Positions 13,617 to 23,390 of a stretch of 64,000 bases of DNA are shown one piece after another. The position numbers and the translations under genes were made by a program. Source of the DNA: JAVBMJ01 sp031552535 (lineage in GTDB: Bacteria; Bacteroidota; Bacteroidia; Bacteroidales; Rikenellaceae); contig JAVBMJ010000022.1 of the NCBI GenBank assembly GCA_031552535.1, positions 8,605-72,604 on the forward strand, written 5' to 3'. Below the pieces are notes generated by a model. The model was not told the DNA's origin, ran no database searches, and saw only the letters and a program-made list of their open reading frames with translations. Position 1 is the first letter of the stretch; each line of letters opens with the position of its first letter.

Positions 13617-14822
13617 TTATTCGACACATTTATTCGTATCGTCGTAGGTCCAGTTGATGGTGATGTTGCTCGAATAGCCTATGTCGCGCTTGGCCGGCGA
13701 CGAGTCGTAGAAGGTCTTGTCCGAGCCTTCGTCCATGCGCCAGTACGACACCAGGCCGTTGGTCGACGGGTCGACGCCGCAGACGTTGGCTTTTATCTCG
13801 CGTGCCGAGAGGGGCCGTGTCCACAGGCGCATCTCGCTAAGGCGGCCGTAGAATAGCTGTGAACTCTGGTAGCCCGACGACGGCATGCCGATCTGGACTC
13901 CATACAGGGTGTATTCGTAGGGAGACACGGTCATCGAGTTATTCTTCTCGCCATCGATGTAGAGCGTCAGGGTCGAGCCATCGTTGACGAGCGCCACAGC
14001 GTACCACTGATTGGTGTTGAACCCGCCTATGGCCGACATCTTACCCTGTTTTGTGGTGATGTGCAACAGGTTGGTCGGGTCGGTGCCCTCCCCGAAACGG
14101 ATGAGGTTCTGGTCGCACTTGAACCCGCCGTCGTTGATGGCCCCGCCTTCGACAGAGGTCTCGTTGCCGCCGAACGAGCAAACGCGCGTGGTACCGCTCG
14201 CTCCGGTGGCGCGGAACTGTGTGGCGTAGATCTTAACTTCGAAAGTGTATACCGGCAGCGAGGTGATAGGGTTGGGGAACAGGAACTGGTAAGCCATTGC
14301 CGCCTGCCCCACGTAGGGTGCATGGAAACGCAGCGTCCGCGATACTTTGAGGTAAAGCGTGCGGCCGGCCTCGATCACGTCGAAATCTCCGTCTACCTGC
14401 CGGATCGTCACCGGAATGAGGTAGACACGTCCCGACACGAATTCGTCGTCGGTTATGATCGTCACGTCGACCGCTTCCGATACCGATGTCCCGGCCTTGA
14501 TGAGAACCTCTGTTGCCGAGAGTTCGACGGAGGTTTCGGGGATGAAGTAGTAGCTGGTTCCCATCTTTGCGTTGTACGCGTCCACGAGGTTGCCGTCGAT
14601 CGACAGCGATACCCTGACGTCACGTTTTGCAAGATCCGTAGCTGTAGCCGACACCGAGTAGGATGCGGGGAAACCGTCGACGGCGAATTTGACCATCGGG
14701 TCGCTGGCCGTACCGGTCATGATGATCCCTTCGCCCACCTCGGCGGCTTCGTCGCACGAAACCAGTGGCAGCGCCAGCGCGAATACGCCCAGCATCAGGG
14801 TTATATATTTCATTGTTTTCAT
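13617..14822 (-). CDS. DUF1735-LamG surface glycan-binding lipoprotein (paralogue)
   Basis: A 401-residue lipoprotein with a lipobox at Cys23 (LPLVSC) and an acidic tail. It has the same architecture as its downstream neighbour: a DUF1735-like domain (VDAYNAKMGTSYYFIPETSV) at about residues 35-170, then a LamG-like domain with GRLSEMRLWTRPLSAREIK and GLVSYWRMDEGSD near the C-terminus. Sequence identity to the neighbour is modest outside these motifs, so this is an old duplication or independent recruitment rather than a recent copy. It lies 21 bp from the next gene and 30 bp from GH18. The probable role is surface binding of the glycan cut by the GH18 enzyme (inference). Confidence 0.85.
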   Translation of the reverse strand: MKTMKYITLMLGVFALALPLVSCDEAAEVGEGIIMTGTASDPMVKFAVDGFPASYSVSATATDLAKRDVRVSLSIDGNLVDAYNAKMGTSYYFIPETSVELSATEVLIKAGTSVSEAVDVTIITDDEFVSGRVYLIPVTIRQVDGDFDVIEAGRTLYLKVSRTLRFHAPYVGQAAMAYQFLFPNPITSLPVYTFEVKIYATQFRATGASGTTRVCSFGGNETSVEGGAINDGGFKCDQNLIRFGEGTDPTNLLHITTKQGKMSAIGGFNTNQWYAVALVNDGSTLTLYIDGEKNNSMTVSPYEYTLYGVQIGMPSSGYQSSQLFYGRLSEMRLWTRPLSAREIKANVCGVDPSTNGLVSYWRMDEGSDKTFYDSSPAKRDIGYSSNITINWTYDDTNKCVE

Positions 14823-14852
14823 CGCAATACTATTAACGTGGTTTATGTAGTG

Positions 14853-15899
14853 TTATTGCCGGGCGGGATTCTGTTCCTGTATCCCGCGGCGCAGGCTGTA
14901 GTAGGGAACCGGTTTACTCTCAGTGTCGCCCAGGTCCTGGCGGGCAGGGCGGCGGGTGTTGTACTCATATTCGAAGTAATATCCCCCGAATCCGCCTTTA
15001 CGTCCCTGCGTGGGGTTCCAGCGCGCCATGCCTATCACCGAATAGATGGGGTTGCCTTTGGAGTCGACCTGGTTGCCGTCGGCTTCGGTGAATTTCACAC
15101 CGCCGTTCTCCCAGTACCAGCCCATCTGCTCGGTGGCAATGAATTTTTCGGGGGCGCACCATGCCGAGAGTGCGTTGAACTGGTTTTGCAGTGTCGTGGC
15201 CGATGATGCGCTGTAGCACTGGCGGATGTAGTAGTCTACATAAGGCTCGGTCTCCTTGGGCGGAACCTGGCTGTAGAAATCCACGATCAGCAGTTTGCCC
15301 GAACCCGACTGCGGTCCGATGTAGCGGCCCAGCACCTGGACGAACTTGGTGAAATTGGCATTCTGCAACCAGTCGCCTTCCGGCTCGTAGTCGAGGTCGA
15401 TGCCGTCGAGGTCGTTCTGGAGCATGCATCGCAGCAGGTACATGGCGTAGGCTTCGATCCCCGCGTCGGTTTGCGGAAAGCCAGTGCCTGCTATACGGCA
15501 TATTTTACACATCACCACGCGGGTGCCTTTCTTTTCGCGCATCTCGTTCATCTCGCGCCATGCATTGGGCATATAGCGTTCGCCATATGCGCTGGTTTCG
15601 ATGAACTCGGGATTGTTGGACGGAATCTGCTGCCACAGGCTCACGATGTCCATGCTGTCGGGAAGTCCCTGGAAGTGAAGCCCACCCGAAGGTGAAGCGT
15701 CGGAGGTGTAGCCCGCATACCAGCCGAAACATATGGCGTGGTCGCTCTTTTTGTATGCGCGCAGGTTGGCGTAATACTCTTCGCTGAATTTCTTGGTCGC
15801 CTGCATTTCGCGCTCTTCGACGTCGGTGTCGCAGGCCGGCAAAAAGAAAGTCACGGCGCAAAGAGGAATCAAAAATATTGCTAATTTATTTATTTTCAT
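14853..15899 (-). CDS. GH18 endo-beta-N-acetylglucosaminidase-like lipoprotein
   Basis: A 348-residue lipoprotein (lipobox Cys23, FFLPAC). The GH18 catalytic signature DGIDLDYE lies at residues 165-172 with the acid Glu172 and both upstream aspartates intact, so the enzyme should be active. The rest fits a single TIM barrel with no chitin-binding modules. In Bacteroidota, GH18 enzymes encoded next to SusCD and DUF1735-LamG proteins are typically endo-beta-N-acetylglucosaminidases that release N-glycans between the two core GlcNAc residues. The gene order resembles the characterised high-mannose N-glycan locus of Bacteroides thetaiotaomicron. N-glycan specificity is therefore an inference; chitinase activity is less likely. 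Confidence 0.85.
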   Translation of the reverse strand: MKINKLAIFLIPLCAVTFFLPACDTDVEEREMQATKKFSEEYYANLRAYKKSDHAICFGWYAGYTSDASPSGGLHFQGLPDSMDIVSLWQQIPSNNPEFIETSAYGERYMPNAWREMNEMREKKGTRVVMCKICRIAGTGFPQTDAGIEAYAMYLLRCMLQNDLDGIDLDYEPEGDWLQNANFTKFVQVLGRYIGPQSGSGKLLIVDFYSQVPPKETEPYVDYYIRQCYSASSATTLQNQFNALSAWCAPEKFIATEQMGWYWENGGVKFTEADGNQVDSKGNPIYSVIGMARWNPTQGRKGGFGGYYFEYEYNTRRPARQDLGDTESKPVPYYSLRRGIQEQNPARQ

Positions 15900-15923
15900 A
15901 GTAGTATCTTGATCGGTTATTCA

Positions 15924-17513
15924 CTATTTGGCGTCCCACCAGAGTTTGGTCCCCGGATTGTCCTGGCCTCCCAGAAGGGTAACACCCCTGGCCACGGCGT
16001 CGGAATTGGTGTCGTACTCGTTCTGCGGGAATGCAAGCCTGCGTATCTGCACGTCGCTGTCCACACAGCCGCCGTTGCTTTCGTTGACCGCGACCGGGAA
16101 CACTCTGGGGTATCCCGTACGACGGAACTCGCTCCATGCCTCCTGCCCTACGGGGAACATGGCGATGTACTTCTGGGTGATGATGCGCTCCAGATTCTCT
16201 TCGGTAGCCGCGGCGTCCCATTTTATCTTGACCGCGCTGCGGGCGTTGATCGAGTAGGTCGGCGTGACGGGGTCGGAATAGTTGGCCGGAATGGCGGTGT
16301 TGTTGTTTATATACGCATCGGCACCGGATACGCTATGCTCGGCAAACGACATCCTGATGCCCTGCTCGTAGAACGATTGTGCTGTGCCGCCCACATTCCA
16401 CCCTCTCCAGGCCGCTTCGGCAAGCAGGAAGCAGGTCTCCGAGGCGCGCATCCAAACCACGTCGCTTTTCGAATCGACATTGGGAGTAGAAAATAGCCCG
16501 GTGGTGTAACCCGCTTTGGGACTCGAATTGGATTTCCCGGCACGGATACCGCGGTATTTGCTGTCTGATGCCGATGTGAAATAAACGCTGAGGCGCGGAT
16601 CGGCGTAACCGTTCATATAGGAGTCGATAGTTGCGCCCATGTGCACGTCGTCCCAGCCGCGGATTACATACAGCGGGCTTTCGTAAGATGCAATAGGCGA
16701 TATGTGTTGCAACCGCGCCACGTCGCCGGCTTCGGACATCAGGCCGCCCGGGGCTCTGGTCGCAGCCACCGCTTCGGCCTCGGCTTTCGAAGGATCGACG
16801 TAAGCCAGACGCATGGCCAGACGCAGGCGCAGCGAGTTGGCGAATTTCACCCACGCTTTTATGCTGCCGTTGTACACTACGTCCCACTCCTCGAAGAGTT
16901 TCTGGTCCGCTGCCGCATAACCGCTGAGCGCATCGACCGCATTGGTGAGTTCCTCGAAAAATTTATAATATACATCTTTTTGCGAATCGTAAGGCACCTG
17001 GGCGGTCTGTCCATATTGCACATATGGTATCGGACCGTAGGTGTCGGTGACACGGTGCATGGCGGCGACCTTTACGATCTGCATCAACGCGAAGGCCGGT
17101 TTGCCCTCGAAGTCGGCCTTCAGTTCGCGCCAGGCGCTCATCGTGCGCGAATAGTTGGTGGTGAACATATCGCCGTACCAGCTGGCTTTGTCCCAGTTGT
17201 AGCGTCCGGCGGAGTTTATGCTGGGGGCGGCGAAACCAAAGTAGCCAGCGAAGCCATCACCTCCCATAACCTCTACCGTCTGGTAGCGGTCGGTGCCGAT
17301 CCCCGTGCCTGGCTGCGATACCACCAGTACGTTCTGTTCCATTTGCAGCAGCAACGAACCCGACCTGACGTAGTCCCAGTTGGTCATGTCGCGGGTGGCT
17401 TCGTTGGGGTTGGTGTTGTACTCCGTGAAGTTGGCCGTACAACCCGACAATACCGCTGTGCCCAGTAAGGCCGGCAATATTTTTTTTATCATCGAAATAG
17501 CGTATGTATTCAT
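15924..17513 (-). CDS. SusD/RagB-family outer-membrane glycan-binding lipoprotein
   Basis: A 529-residue protein whose more likely start is the internal ATG giving MIKKILPALLGTAVLSGC (17490-17492), which places the lipobox Cys at residue 18. The following YNTNPNEATRDM is typical of the SusD-like_2 branch. TPR-like helical segments include EFRRTGYPRVFP in the C-terminal third, a SusD hallmark. SusD-like proteins form the lid over the SusC transporter and bind the oligosaccharide. It starts 21 bp after SusC and is clearly cotranscribed with it. Confidence 0.92.
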   Translation of the reverse strand: MNTYAISMIKKILPALLGTAVLSGCTANFTEYNTNPNEATRDMTNWDYVRSGSLLLQMEQNVLVVSQPGTGIGTDRYQTVEVMGGDGFAGYFGFAAPSINSAGRYNWDKASWYGDMFTTNYSRTMSAWRELKADFEGKPAFALMQIVKVAAMHRVTDTYGPIPYVQYGQTAQVPYDSQKDVYYKFFEELTNAVDALSGYAAADQKLFEEWDVVYNGSIKAWVKFANSLRLRLAMRLAYVDPSKAEAEAVAATRAPGGLMSEAGDVARLQHISPIASYESPLYVIRGWDDVHMGATIDSYMNGYADPRLSVYFTSASDSKYRGIRAGKSNSSPKAGYTTGLFSTPNVDSKSDVVWMRASETCFLLAEAAWRGWNVGGTAQSFYEQGIRMSFAEHSVSGADAYINNNTAIPANYSDPVTPTYSINARSAVKIKWDAAATEENLERIITQKYIAMFPVGQEAWSEFRRTGYPRVFPVAVNESNGGCVDSDVQIRRLAFPQNEYDTNSDAVARGVTLLGGQDNPGTKLWWDAK

Positions 17514-17534
17514 CTTCGTTTTCAGGTTATGCGG

Positions 17535-20500
17535 TTAAAAAGTGATGCTTGCCGAGAAACCCATGCTGCGCAGGCTGGGCTGCATGAAATAGTCCATACC
17601 CTGGTTGTATGTTCCCGTGCTGGCCGTCGATTCGGGATCGAAAGGGGCTTTACAATAGAACATCAACAGGTTGCGGCCCACCAGCGACACATTGGCGCTT
17701 TGTATCCATTTGCACCATTTGCCGACAGGAAGATTATAGCCAACGGTCACCTCGCCAAGACGGACGTTGGTCATGCTGTATGTGTACATCGAACCCACGA
17801 AGTTCGTGCCGTTGGCGCCTATGGTCTGGTACCACTGCTGGGCGTCTATTTTGTAGCCGTCGTTTATCACCACACCACCATTGTCGCGGGCGGCGGCGCT
17901 TTTTTGCGAAACGCCGTAGTAGTCGAGCACGGCCTGGGTCGCCGAAACCCCTACGCCACCCACGCGGGCATTGACCAGGAAGCCGAATTGCAATCCATTC
18001 CAGTCGAAACTGTTGCGCCAACCCAGTGTGTAATCCGGAGCACTGTTGCCTGCGTACATCCAGTTGTTCTTCTCTGTTTCCAGGGCGCCGGTCATCGAAT
18101 TTATCCAGATATAGCCGTTGGCGTCGGTGCGCATCGTGTTGACATAAATGTCGCCCATCGATCCGCCGACGGTAAGCATCTGCTTGGCTCCGCCGAGACT
18201 GTAGACGTCGAGTTCGTTGAGCGACACCGTAAGGTCGAGTTCCGCGTTGGTGTATTCAGGAAGGAGACGGTCCACACGGTTGCGGTTGAGCGACCATATA
18301 AGGTTGGTGTTCCAGTTTACGGGACCCAGGTTTTGTTTGAAACCCGCCGAGAGTTCTATTCCTTTATTCGAGACTTTTCCGCCGTTGACATATATCGAGG
18401 TGTAACCCAGCGTGGAGGAGATGATGGGGTTGAACAACTGGTTCTCGGTATACGACTTATAGACGGTTGCGTTGAACGACAATCGGTTGTCGAAGAAGTT
18501 CATGTTCAGACCCGCCTCCCATGAATGGGTGCGCTCGGGCTTGAGGTCGGTAACCGGGAAGTACGAAGTGGTGGTCAGATTGCCCTGCACAGGCCAGGTA
18601 CTGATAGCCTTAAAGCGTTCTGGCGCGTTGCCCACTTCGGCATAGGAGATGCGCAGTTTGGCGTAAGACAAAACCTTGGATTTTACCTTGAACAGGTCCG
18701 ACAGGATTGCCGATACGCCCGCCGAAGGGTAAAGTATCGACTGCTGGCCGGTGCCGGCAAGGGCCGACAGCCAGTCGTTACGCAACGTCCCGTCAATATA
18801 GAGCATGCTCCTGTATCCCAGCGACGCCGTGGCAAACAGCGCGTTGGTGCGGTCGTGATGGTTGTTCTGGGTATAGGTTAGCTTTCCGTCGGTGTCGATG
18901 TTGCCGTAGGTGAACATGTTGGGGATGGTTTTCAATCCGCCTCCGAAAGCGTACTCCTTATATATTACGTCTTTTATGCTCGCGCCCACCGCTGCCGTCA
19001 GATTGTACTCCTTGTCGCTGCCGAAGTATTTGCTGGCGTTCAGCATTATGTCGGCATATGTCTGGCGGGTGTTGTAATCGCGCTTGATGTAGGAGCCTTT
19101 GTTGGAGTTCTCCGACAGCACGGTAAGCGTCGAGGCGTACATCTTCCGCTCCGAAGTGGTGATGTTCTGGTCGAGTTTCACGCGGCCCGAAATACTCAGC
19201 CAATCGTTTATCTTGTATTTTGCCGCCACACTGGCCAGGAAGCGGTCCTTGTCGTTGAGATACATGTTGCGGTTGGTGATCCACCACGGGTTCTGCATCG
19301 AAAGCCCGTTGTCGGACAGCGGCCAGAACTGGGTTTTGATGTTGCGGCCGGTATTGTAGCGCTCGTAGTACATATATTTGTTGATGTCGTCGCCGCGCGG
19401 GAAGAGGTAGACCGGGACGAGCGGGTTGGCGTATTCGCCCTGGGCGAGCATGTTCTGCTCTCCGGTTTTCGAATATATGAAACTCACATCGAGCGTCATC
19501 TTATCTTTCAGCAGAGTGGAGGTGTTGCGTACGGAGATATTGTAACGGTCCATCTCGTTATTCTGGATTATACCACGGGAGTTGACCACGCCGGCGGAGA
19601 TATAGGTCTGGTTTTTCTCGCCTCCCGTAGAAAGGCTCACCGTGTTGGCGATGCTGTAGCCGGTCTGGAAAAAATCAGCCGGATCGTAATTTGTCGGAGC
19701 GCCCATCTTCGAGGCCCAACTGAACCACTCGCCTGTCTCGGAGCCGTAGGTATTCTGGAAGTCGGGTAGCATGAGGGCCGTGTAGAACGTCGTGCTGTTG
19801 GAGTAACTCAGCCGCACCTTGCCGGGCGTACCTTTCCTGGTGTTTATGATAACCACGCCGTTGGCAGCTTCGGAGCCGTAGAGGGCGGCGGCGGCCGAAC
19901 CGCTGAGTATCGATATCGACTCGATATCGTCGGGGTTGAAGTTTGCCATGCCGTCACCCGACTGGCCAGCACCGGTGTATTTGTCGTCGGGCTGTCCTGC
20001 CGAGAGGTTGGGCATGGGGATGCCGTCCACGACATAAAGGGCATTGTTGTTGCCGTTGATCGACTTGGTCCCGCGCATCACCACGCGCGATCCGCCGCCA
20101 ATACCAGCCGCACTCGTGTTGATCGATACCCCGGCAACCTTACCGGCAAGGCTGCCCATCAGGTTTACGTCTCGCGTTCTGGCCACTTCACCGGCCGTGA
20201 TTTGCTGCACGTCATAAGAGAGCGATTTAGACTCGCGGGCAATGCCCAACGCGGTGACAACCACTTCGCCGATTGCCGTAACATCTTCTTTCATCACAAA
20301 ATCGACAGTGCGCGATGCGCCCACCTGTGCCGTTTGGGATACATACCCCACGAAACCGGCCACGAGCGTTTCGCCCGGTTCGGCAACGATGGAATAACGT
20401 CCGTCGGTCGATGTGACGACCCCGCGGGTCGTTCCGGCCACCACGACCGTAGCCCCGGCGATGGCCGAACCCTTGTCGTCTTTCACGACTCCCGTCACTG

Positions 20501-20627
20501 CTTTGCCTGACTGTGCGACGACAGTGCCCAGCTGCAGCAGACAGACGAAAACAACCAGCAGGTGGCGAAGGCGTGCAGCCCTGGCAGCTAAGGTCGTTTC
20601 CGGGTAGAGTAGTTTCTTTTTCATCAA
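17535..20627 (-). CDS. SusC/RagA-family TonB-dependent outer-membrane transporter
   Basis: A 1030-residue protein with a signal peptide (LLVVFVCLLQLGTVVAQ), then a carboxypeptidase-regulatory-like domain at about residues 40-125 (VTGVVKDDKGSAIAGATVVV), a TonB-dependent plug (RVVMRGTKSINGNNNALYVV with DGIPMPN) and a C-terminal 22-stranded barrel. It is the first gene of the operon that continues through SusD, GH18 and two LamG lipoproteins. It would import oligosaccharides released at the surface using TonB energy. A promoter with an overlapping inverted repeat lies about 150 bp upstream and faces the lacI-type gene. Confidence 0.95.
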   Translation of the reverse strand: MMKKKLLYPETTLAARAARLRHLLVVFVCLLQLGTVVAQSGKAVTGVVKDDKGSAIAGATVVVAGTTRGVVTSTDGRYSIVAEPGETLVAGFVGYVSQTAQVGASRTVDFVMKEDVTAIGEVVVTALGIARESKSLSYDVQQITAGEVARTRDVNLMGSLAGKVAGVSINTSAAGIGGGSRVVMRGTKSINGNNNALYVVDGIPMPNLSAGQPDDKYTGAGQSGDGMANFNPDDIESISILSGSAAAALYGSEAANGVVIINTRKGTPGKVRLSYSNSTTFYTALMLPDFQNTYGSETGEWFSWASKMGAPTNYDPADFFQTGYSIANTVSLSTGGEKNQTYISAGVVNSRGIIQNNEMDRYNISVRNTSTLLKDKMTLDVSFIYSKTGEQNMLAQGEYANPLVPVYLFPRGDDINKYMYYERYNTGRNIKTQFWPLSDNGLSMQNPWWITNRNMYLNDKDRFLASVAAKYKINDWLSISGRVKLDQNITTSERKMYASTLTVLSENSNKGSYIKRDYNTRQTYADIMLNASKYFGSDKEYNLTAAVGASIKDVIYKEYAFGGGLKTIPNMFTYGNIDTDGKLTYTQNNHHDRTNALFATASLGYRSMLYIDGTLRNDWLSALAGTGQQSILYPSAGVSAILSDLFKVKSKVLSYAKLRISYAEVGNAPERFKAISTWPVQGNLTTTSYFPVTDLKPERTHSWEAGLNMNFFDNRLSFNATVYKSYTENQLFNPIISSTLGYTSIYVNGGKVSNKGIELSAGFKQNLGPVNWNTNLIWSLNRNRVDRLLPEYTNAELDLTVSLNELDVYSLGGAKQMLTVGGSMGDIYVNTMRTDANGYIWINSMTGALETEKNNWMYAGNSAPDYTLGWRNSFDWNGLQFGFLVNARVGGVGVSATQAVLDYYGVSQKSAAARDNGGVVINDGYKIDAQQWYQTIGANGTNFVGSMYTYSMTNVRLGEVTVGYNLPVGKWCKWIQSANVSLVGRNLLMFYCKAPFDPESTASTGTYNQGMDYFMQPSLRSMGFSASITF

Positions 20628-21195
20628 GTCTTTGTTTTTAGTTAGTATATGTAGTTTTAGTTAGGTGTATGCGATTCCGGTCACAGTGTTTGGCTGCGGT
20701 GTCCGGAGCCTTTGGTATGGTGGGGCGGATCGCCCGGTTTGTGGTGCGGTTGTGTGCTGCCCTGCAGCCTATTGCAAATTAATCGTTCGCAAATTTATAT
20801 AAATAAAACGATTTAACAAATTTCGACTCATTTTTCTGTAAAAAATATTTTAAATCGGTATTCCCCCGTTGAATGGAAGCGTAGGGCGGAGTAGCATTTC
20901 TATTACCTTCAAATTAAATAATGTTAATATACTTATTATAAATACTTTATACACCAAGCAAGTACTGTTGTGGTTGTCGGGCAGTTGTCTGGATGATGCT
21001 TGTATGGCCGGTAAAATTTCGATATCACATCCATATCGTTTTAGCTATTTTATTGGTGCTTGCATTGGTTAAATACAGGGTACGGCGATGTTCATTCCCG
21101 TGACGTGAATCATATTATGCATATTAACAATAACATGCATGGCTATTCTGCATAGGGTGGGAAAAATGATTTGTTTAAAATATTGTTTAAATTTA
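20628..21195. other. AT-rich divergent intergenic region
   Basis: Apart from the promoters of susC and the lacI-type gene, this stretch holds no convincing gene. 20,628-20,780 would be an unusually long susC leader of about 150 nt. 20,880-21,190 is AT-rich and contains only short open frames that start and end within low-complexity sequence. Confidence 0.6.
20781..20820 (-). promoter_or_regulatory. susC promoter with overlapping inverted repeat (candidate LacI operator)
   Basis: On the minus strand TAAATTTG (20790-20797) fits the -7 consensus and TTTG (20817-20820) the -33 element, with 19 nt between. The inverted repeat AATCGTT (20781-20787) and AACGATT (20807-20813) straddles the -7 box and predicted start. 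The divergent LacI-type gene makes this a natural operator candidate. The promoter call is strong; the operator call rests on symmetry and position only. Confidence 0.65.
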
Positions 21196-21226
21196 TTTGA
21201 TTGCTAAAATGTTTTAATTATCTTTG
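21196..21226 (+). promoter_or_regulatory. promoter of the lacI-type regulator
   Basis: TTTG at 21196-21199 and TATCTTTG at 21219-21226 match the Bacteroidota -33 and -7 consensus with the normal 19-nt spacer. The predicted start is about 38 nt before the ATG at 21271. Confidence 0.75.
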
Positions 21227-21270
21227 CGTGAAAATACGGAGTATCGACCTCCCGCATATACCAGGCAGCC

Positions 21271-22275
21271 ATGTCAAAAAAAGTAACGATCCGCGATATC
21301 GCCGACAAGGCCGGCGTTTCGGTAGCTACGGTCTCTTTTGTGATGAACAACCAGGCGAGCAGCGGTTCGGAGAGGTACCGCGTGAGCCCCAAGACCACGG
21401 AGCGTATCCTGCAAATCGCCGCAGAGATGAACTACAGGCCCAACAGTGCAGCTAAATCGCTACGTAGCGGCCGTACGAATACCATAGGGGTGGTGGTGTC
21501 GGATATATCGAATAAATTTTTCGCCGATATAGCCCGTTGCATAGAAGACGTGGCGTACCAATCCAACTACACCGTCTTTTTCGGAAGCACCGACGAGAGC
21601 CCCGAAAAGCTGCAGCATGTGATAGACGGCTTTATCGACCGCGGGATAGACGGGCTGATAGTCGTGCCATGCGAAAATTCCAAAGGTACGATCCGCAAGG
21701 TGCTTGACGCGGGAATTCCCCTGGTGATGCTCGACCGCGGGGTCGATGGAGTGGAGGCGGATTGTGTGACGCTCAATAACCGGCGCGCGGCAGCCATGGC
21801 GGCCCAGCACCTTATCGACCGCGGCGCCCGCAAGGTGGAGATGGTGAATTACACGATGAACCTGCAAAACCTGCGCGACCGCGAGGCCGGTTACGCGGGA
21901 GTGATGGCTGAACTCGGGATGGGCGAGTCGGCCAAAGTGCACCGGGTCAGGTTCCGGAACATTCCCGGGCAGATGCCAAGAGTGGTCGAGGACATGCTTT
22001 CGCGCGGGGTTGACGGGATTATCTTTACCACAAACAAGCTGCTTCGTGCCGGGGTGCATTGTCTTTATGATATCGATCCTGTCTCGCTTGGAGGGGTACG
22101 GGTCGTGGGGTTTGGCGAATCTGATTTCTTCGGCATGTGCAGCCTTCCCGTTTCGTATGTCAAGCAGCCTGTGGAGTTGCTGGGGAGCGAGGCTGTACGG
22201 TTGCTGCTGGACAATATAAACAACCGCAAGCAGCAGTTCGTGTCGGTCGTGCTCAACCCCATCCTGACCGAATAA
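21271..22275 (+). CDS. LacI/GalR-family transcriptional regulator
   Basis: A 334-residue protein. The N-terminal helix-turn-helix is a textbook LacI type (VTIRDIADKAGVSVATVSFV), followed by the hinge helix region (NYRPNSAAKSLRSGRTNTIG) and a periplasmic-binding-protein-like effector domain (IGVVVSDISNKFFADIARCI onward). It is divergent from the SusC operon and directly upstream of an aldolase and sodium symporter, so it most likely senses a sugar or sugar acid from this pathway. Most Bacteroidota glycan loci use hybrid two-component systems, SusR or ECF/anti-sigma pairs; a LacI-type local regulator is less common. The ligand cannot be read from sequence. Confidence 0.92.
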   Translation: MSKKVTIRDIADKAGVSVATVSFVMNNQASSGSERYRVSPKTTERILQIAAEMNYRPNSAAKSLRSGRTNTIGVVVSDISNKFFADIARCIEDVAYQSNYTVFFGSTDESPEKLQHVIDGFIDRGIDGLIVVPCENSKGTIRKVLDAGIPLVMLDRGVDGVEADCVTLNNRRAAAMAAQHLIDRGARKVEMVNYTMNLQNLRDREAGYAGVMAELGMGESAKVHRVRFRNIPGQMPRVVEDMLSRGVDGIIFTTNKLLRAGVHCLYDIDPVSLGGVRVVGFGESDFFGMCSLPVSYVKQPVELLGSEAVRLLLDNINNRKQQFVSVVLNPILTE

Positions 22276-22357
22276 GGCAGGCGATTGCAGGGAATTGGGT
22301 ACTGTCCGGTTTCATACAGACTATAAACATGTCCTAAATAACAATATTGAGGTAAAT

Positions 22358-23341
22358 ATGGGAAAGTTGCAGGGGATAGTCCCCCCTATGATAACGCCCC
22401 TTGCGGCGGATAATGTTCTCGACACCGAAGGCGTAGGAAGACTCGTGGAGCACCTTATCGGAGGTGGTGTGCATGGGATATTCCTGCTCGGCACGACCGG
22501 TGAAGCGCAAAGCCTCTCTTATGAGTGCCGCTACGAAATGGTGGAGCTGTGTTGCCGGTTGATCGCCGGGCGTGTTCCCGTGCTGGTGGGGATCACCGAC
22601 ACCTCGATGGATGAGAGCCTGAAACTGGCGGTTCATGCGCGGAATTGCGGTGCGGCGGCCGTTGTGGCGGCTGCGCCTTACTATTTCGCCCCTTCACAGC
22701 AGGAGATGATAGAGTATTTCACGGCCTTGGCCGATGGGCTATGCCTGCCCCTGTATCTTTATAATATGCCGTCGCACGTGAAGGTGTTCCTGGAGCCCGC
22801 CACCGTATGTGCGCTGTCGAAACATCCCAATATCATAGGGTTGAAGGATAGTTCGGCCAACATGACCTATTTCCAGACCCTGGTCCACATGTTACGGGGC
22901 AACTCCGGTTTCGCGCTTTTCGTGGGACCGGAAGAGTTGACGGGGGAGTCGGTGCTGATGGGTGCCGACGGCGGGGTCAACGGCGGGGCGAATATGTTCC
23001 CGGAGTTGTATGTCGGCATGTGGCAGGCCGCCAGGCGCGGCGATATGCCGGAGGTGGCCCGCCTGCAACAGCGCATTATGGCTATTTCGACAGCTATTTA
23101 CACCGTAGGGCGCTACGAATCGAGTTACCTAAAGGGAGTGAAATGCGCCTTATCGCTTATGGGCATTTGTGACGACCATCTGTCGTTCCCGTACCGCAAG
23201 TTCCGCGATGCGGAGCGGGAACGTGTGCGCCGGGCGCTCGAAATTTTGGGGGAGTACGCTTCGATCAACATTGCCGAAGAGAATCTCGCCGGTGATTCTG
23301 TTGCGGCATTTGCAATGACTACGGGCCTGGCGGCGGTTTAG
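22358..23341 (+). CDS. DapA/NanA-family class I aldolase
   Basis: A 327-residue TIM-barrel aldolase. The start was set at 22358 (MGKLQGIVPPMITPL) because the family begins here; an in-frame upstream ATG at 22295 would add a non-homologous tail. Family hallmarks are GTTGEAQSL in strand 2, the catalytic Tyr in YLYNMPS and the Schiff-base lysine in IIGLKDSS. The GTTGE form is more like dihydrodipicolinate synthase than N-acetylneuraminate lyase (usually GSTGE), but paralogues in catabolic loci split sialic acid or 2-keto-3-deoxy sugar acids. Its position between a LacI regulator and an SSS symporter argues for a catabolic lyase, not lysine synthesis. The substrate is unresolved. Confidence 0.85.
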   Translation: MGKLQGIVPPMITPLAADNVLDTEGVGRLVEHLIGGGVHGIFLLGTTGEAQSLSYECRYEMVELCCRLIAGRVPVLVGITDTSMDESLKLAVHARNCGAAAVVAAAPYYFAPSQQEMIEYFTALADGLCLPLYLYNMPSHVKVFLEPATVCALSKHPNIIGLKDSSANMTYFQTLVHMLRGNSGFALFVGPEELTGESVLMGADGGVNGGANMFPELYVGMWQAARRGDMPEVARLQQRIMAISTAIYTVGRYESSYLKGVKCALSLMGICDDHLSFPYRKFRDAERERVRRALEILGEYASINIAEENLAGDSVAAFAMTTGLAAV

Positions 23342-23390
23342 GCCGGGATGCATTATCTCAGATAAACGAGCCTTTAAAAACAGGAATGCC

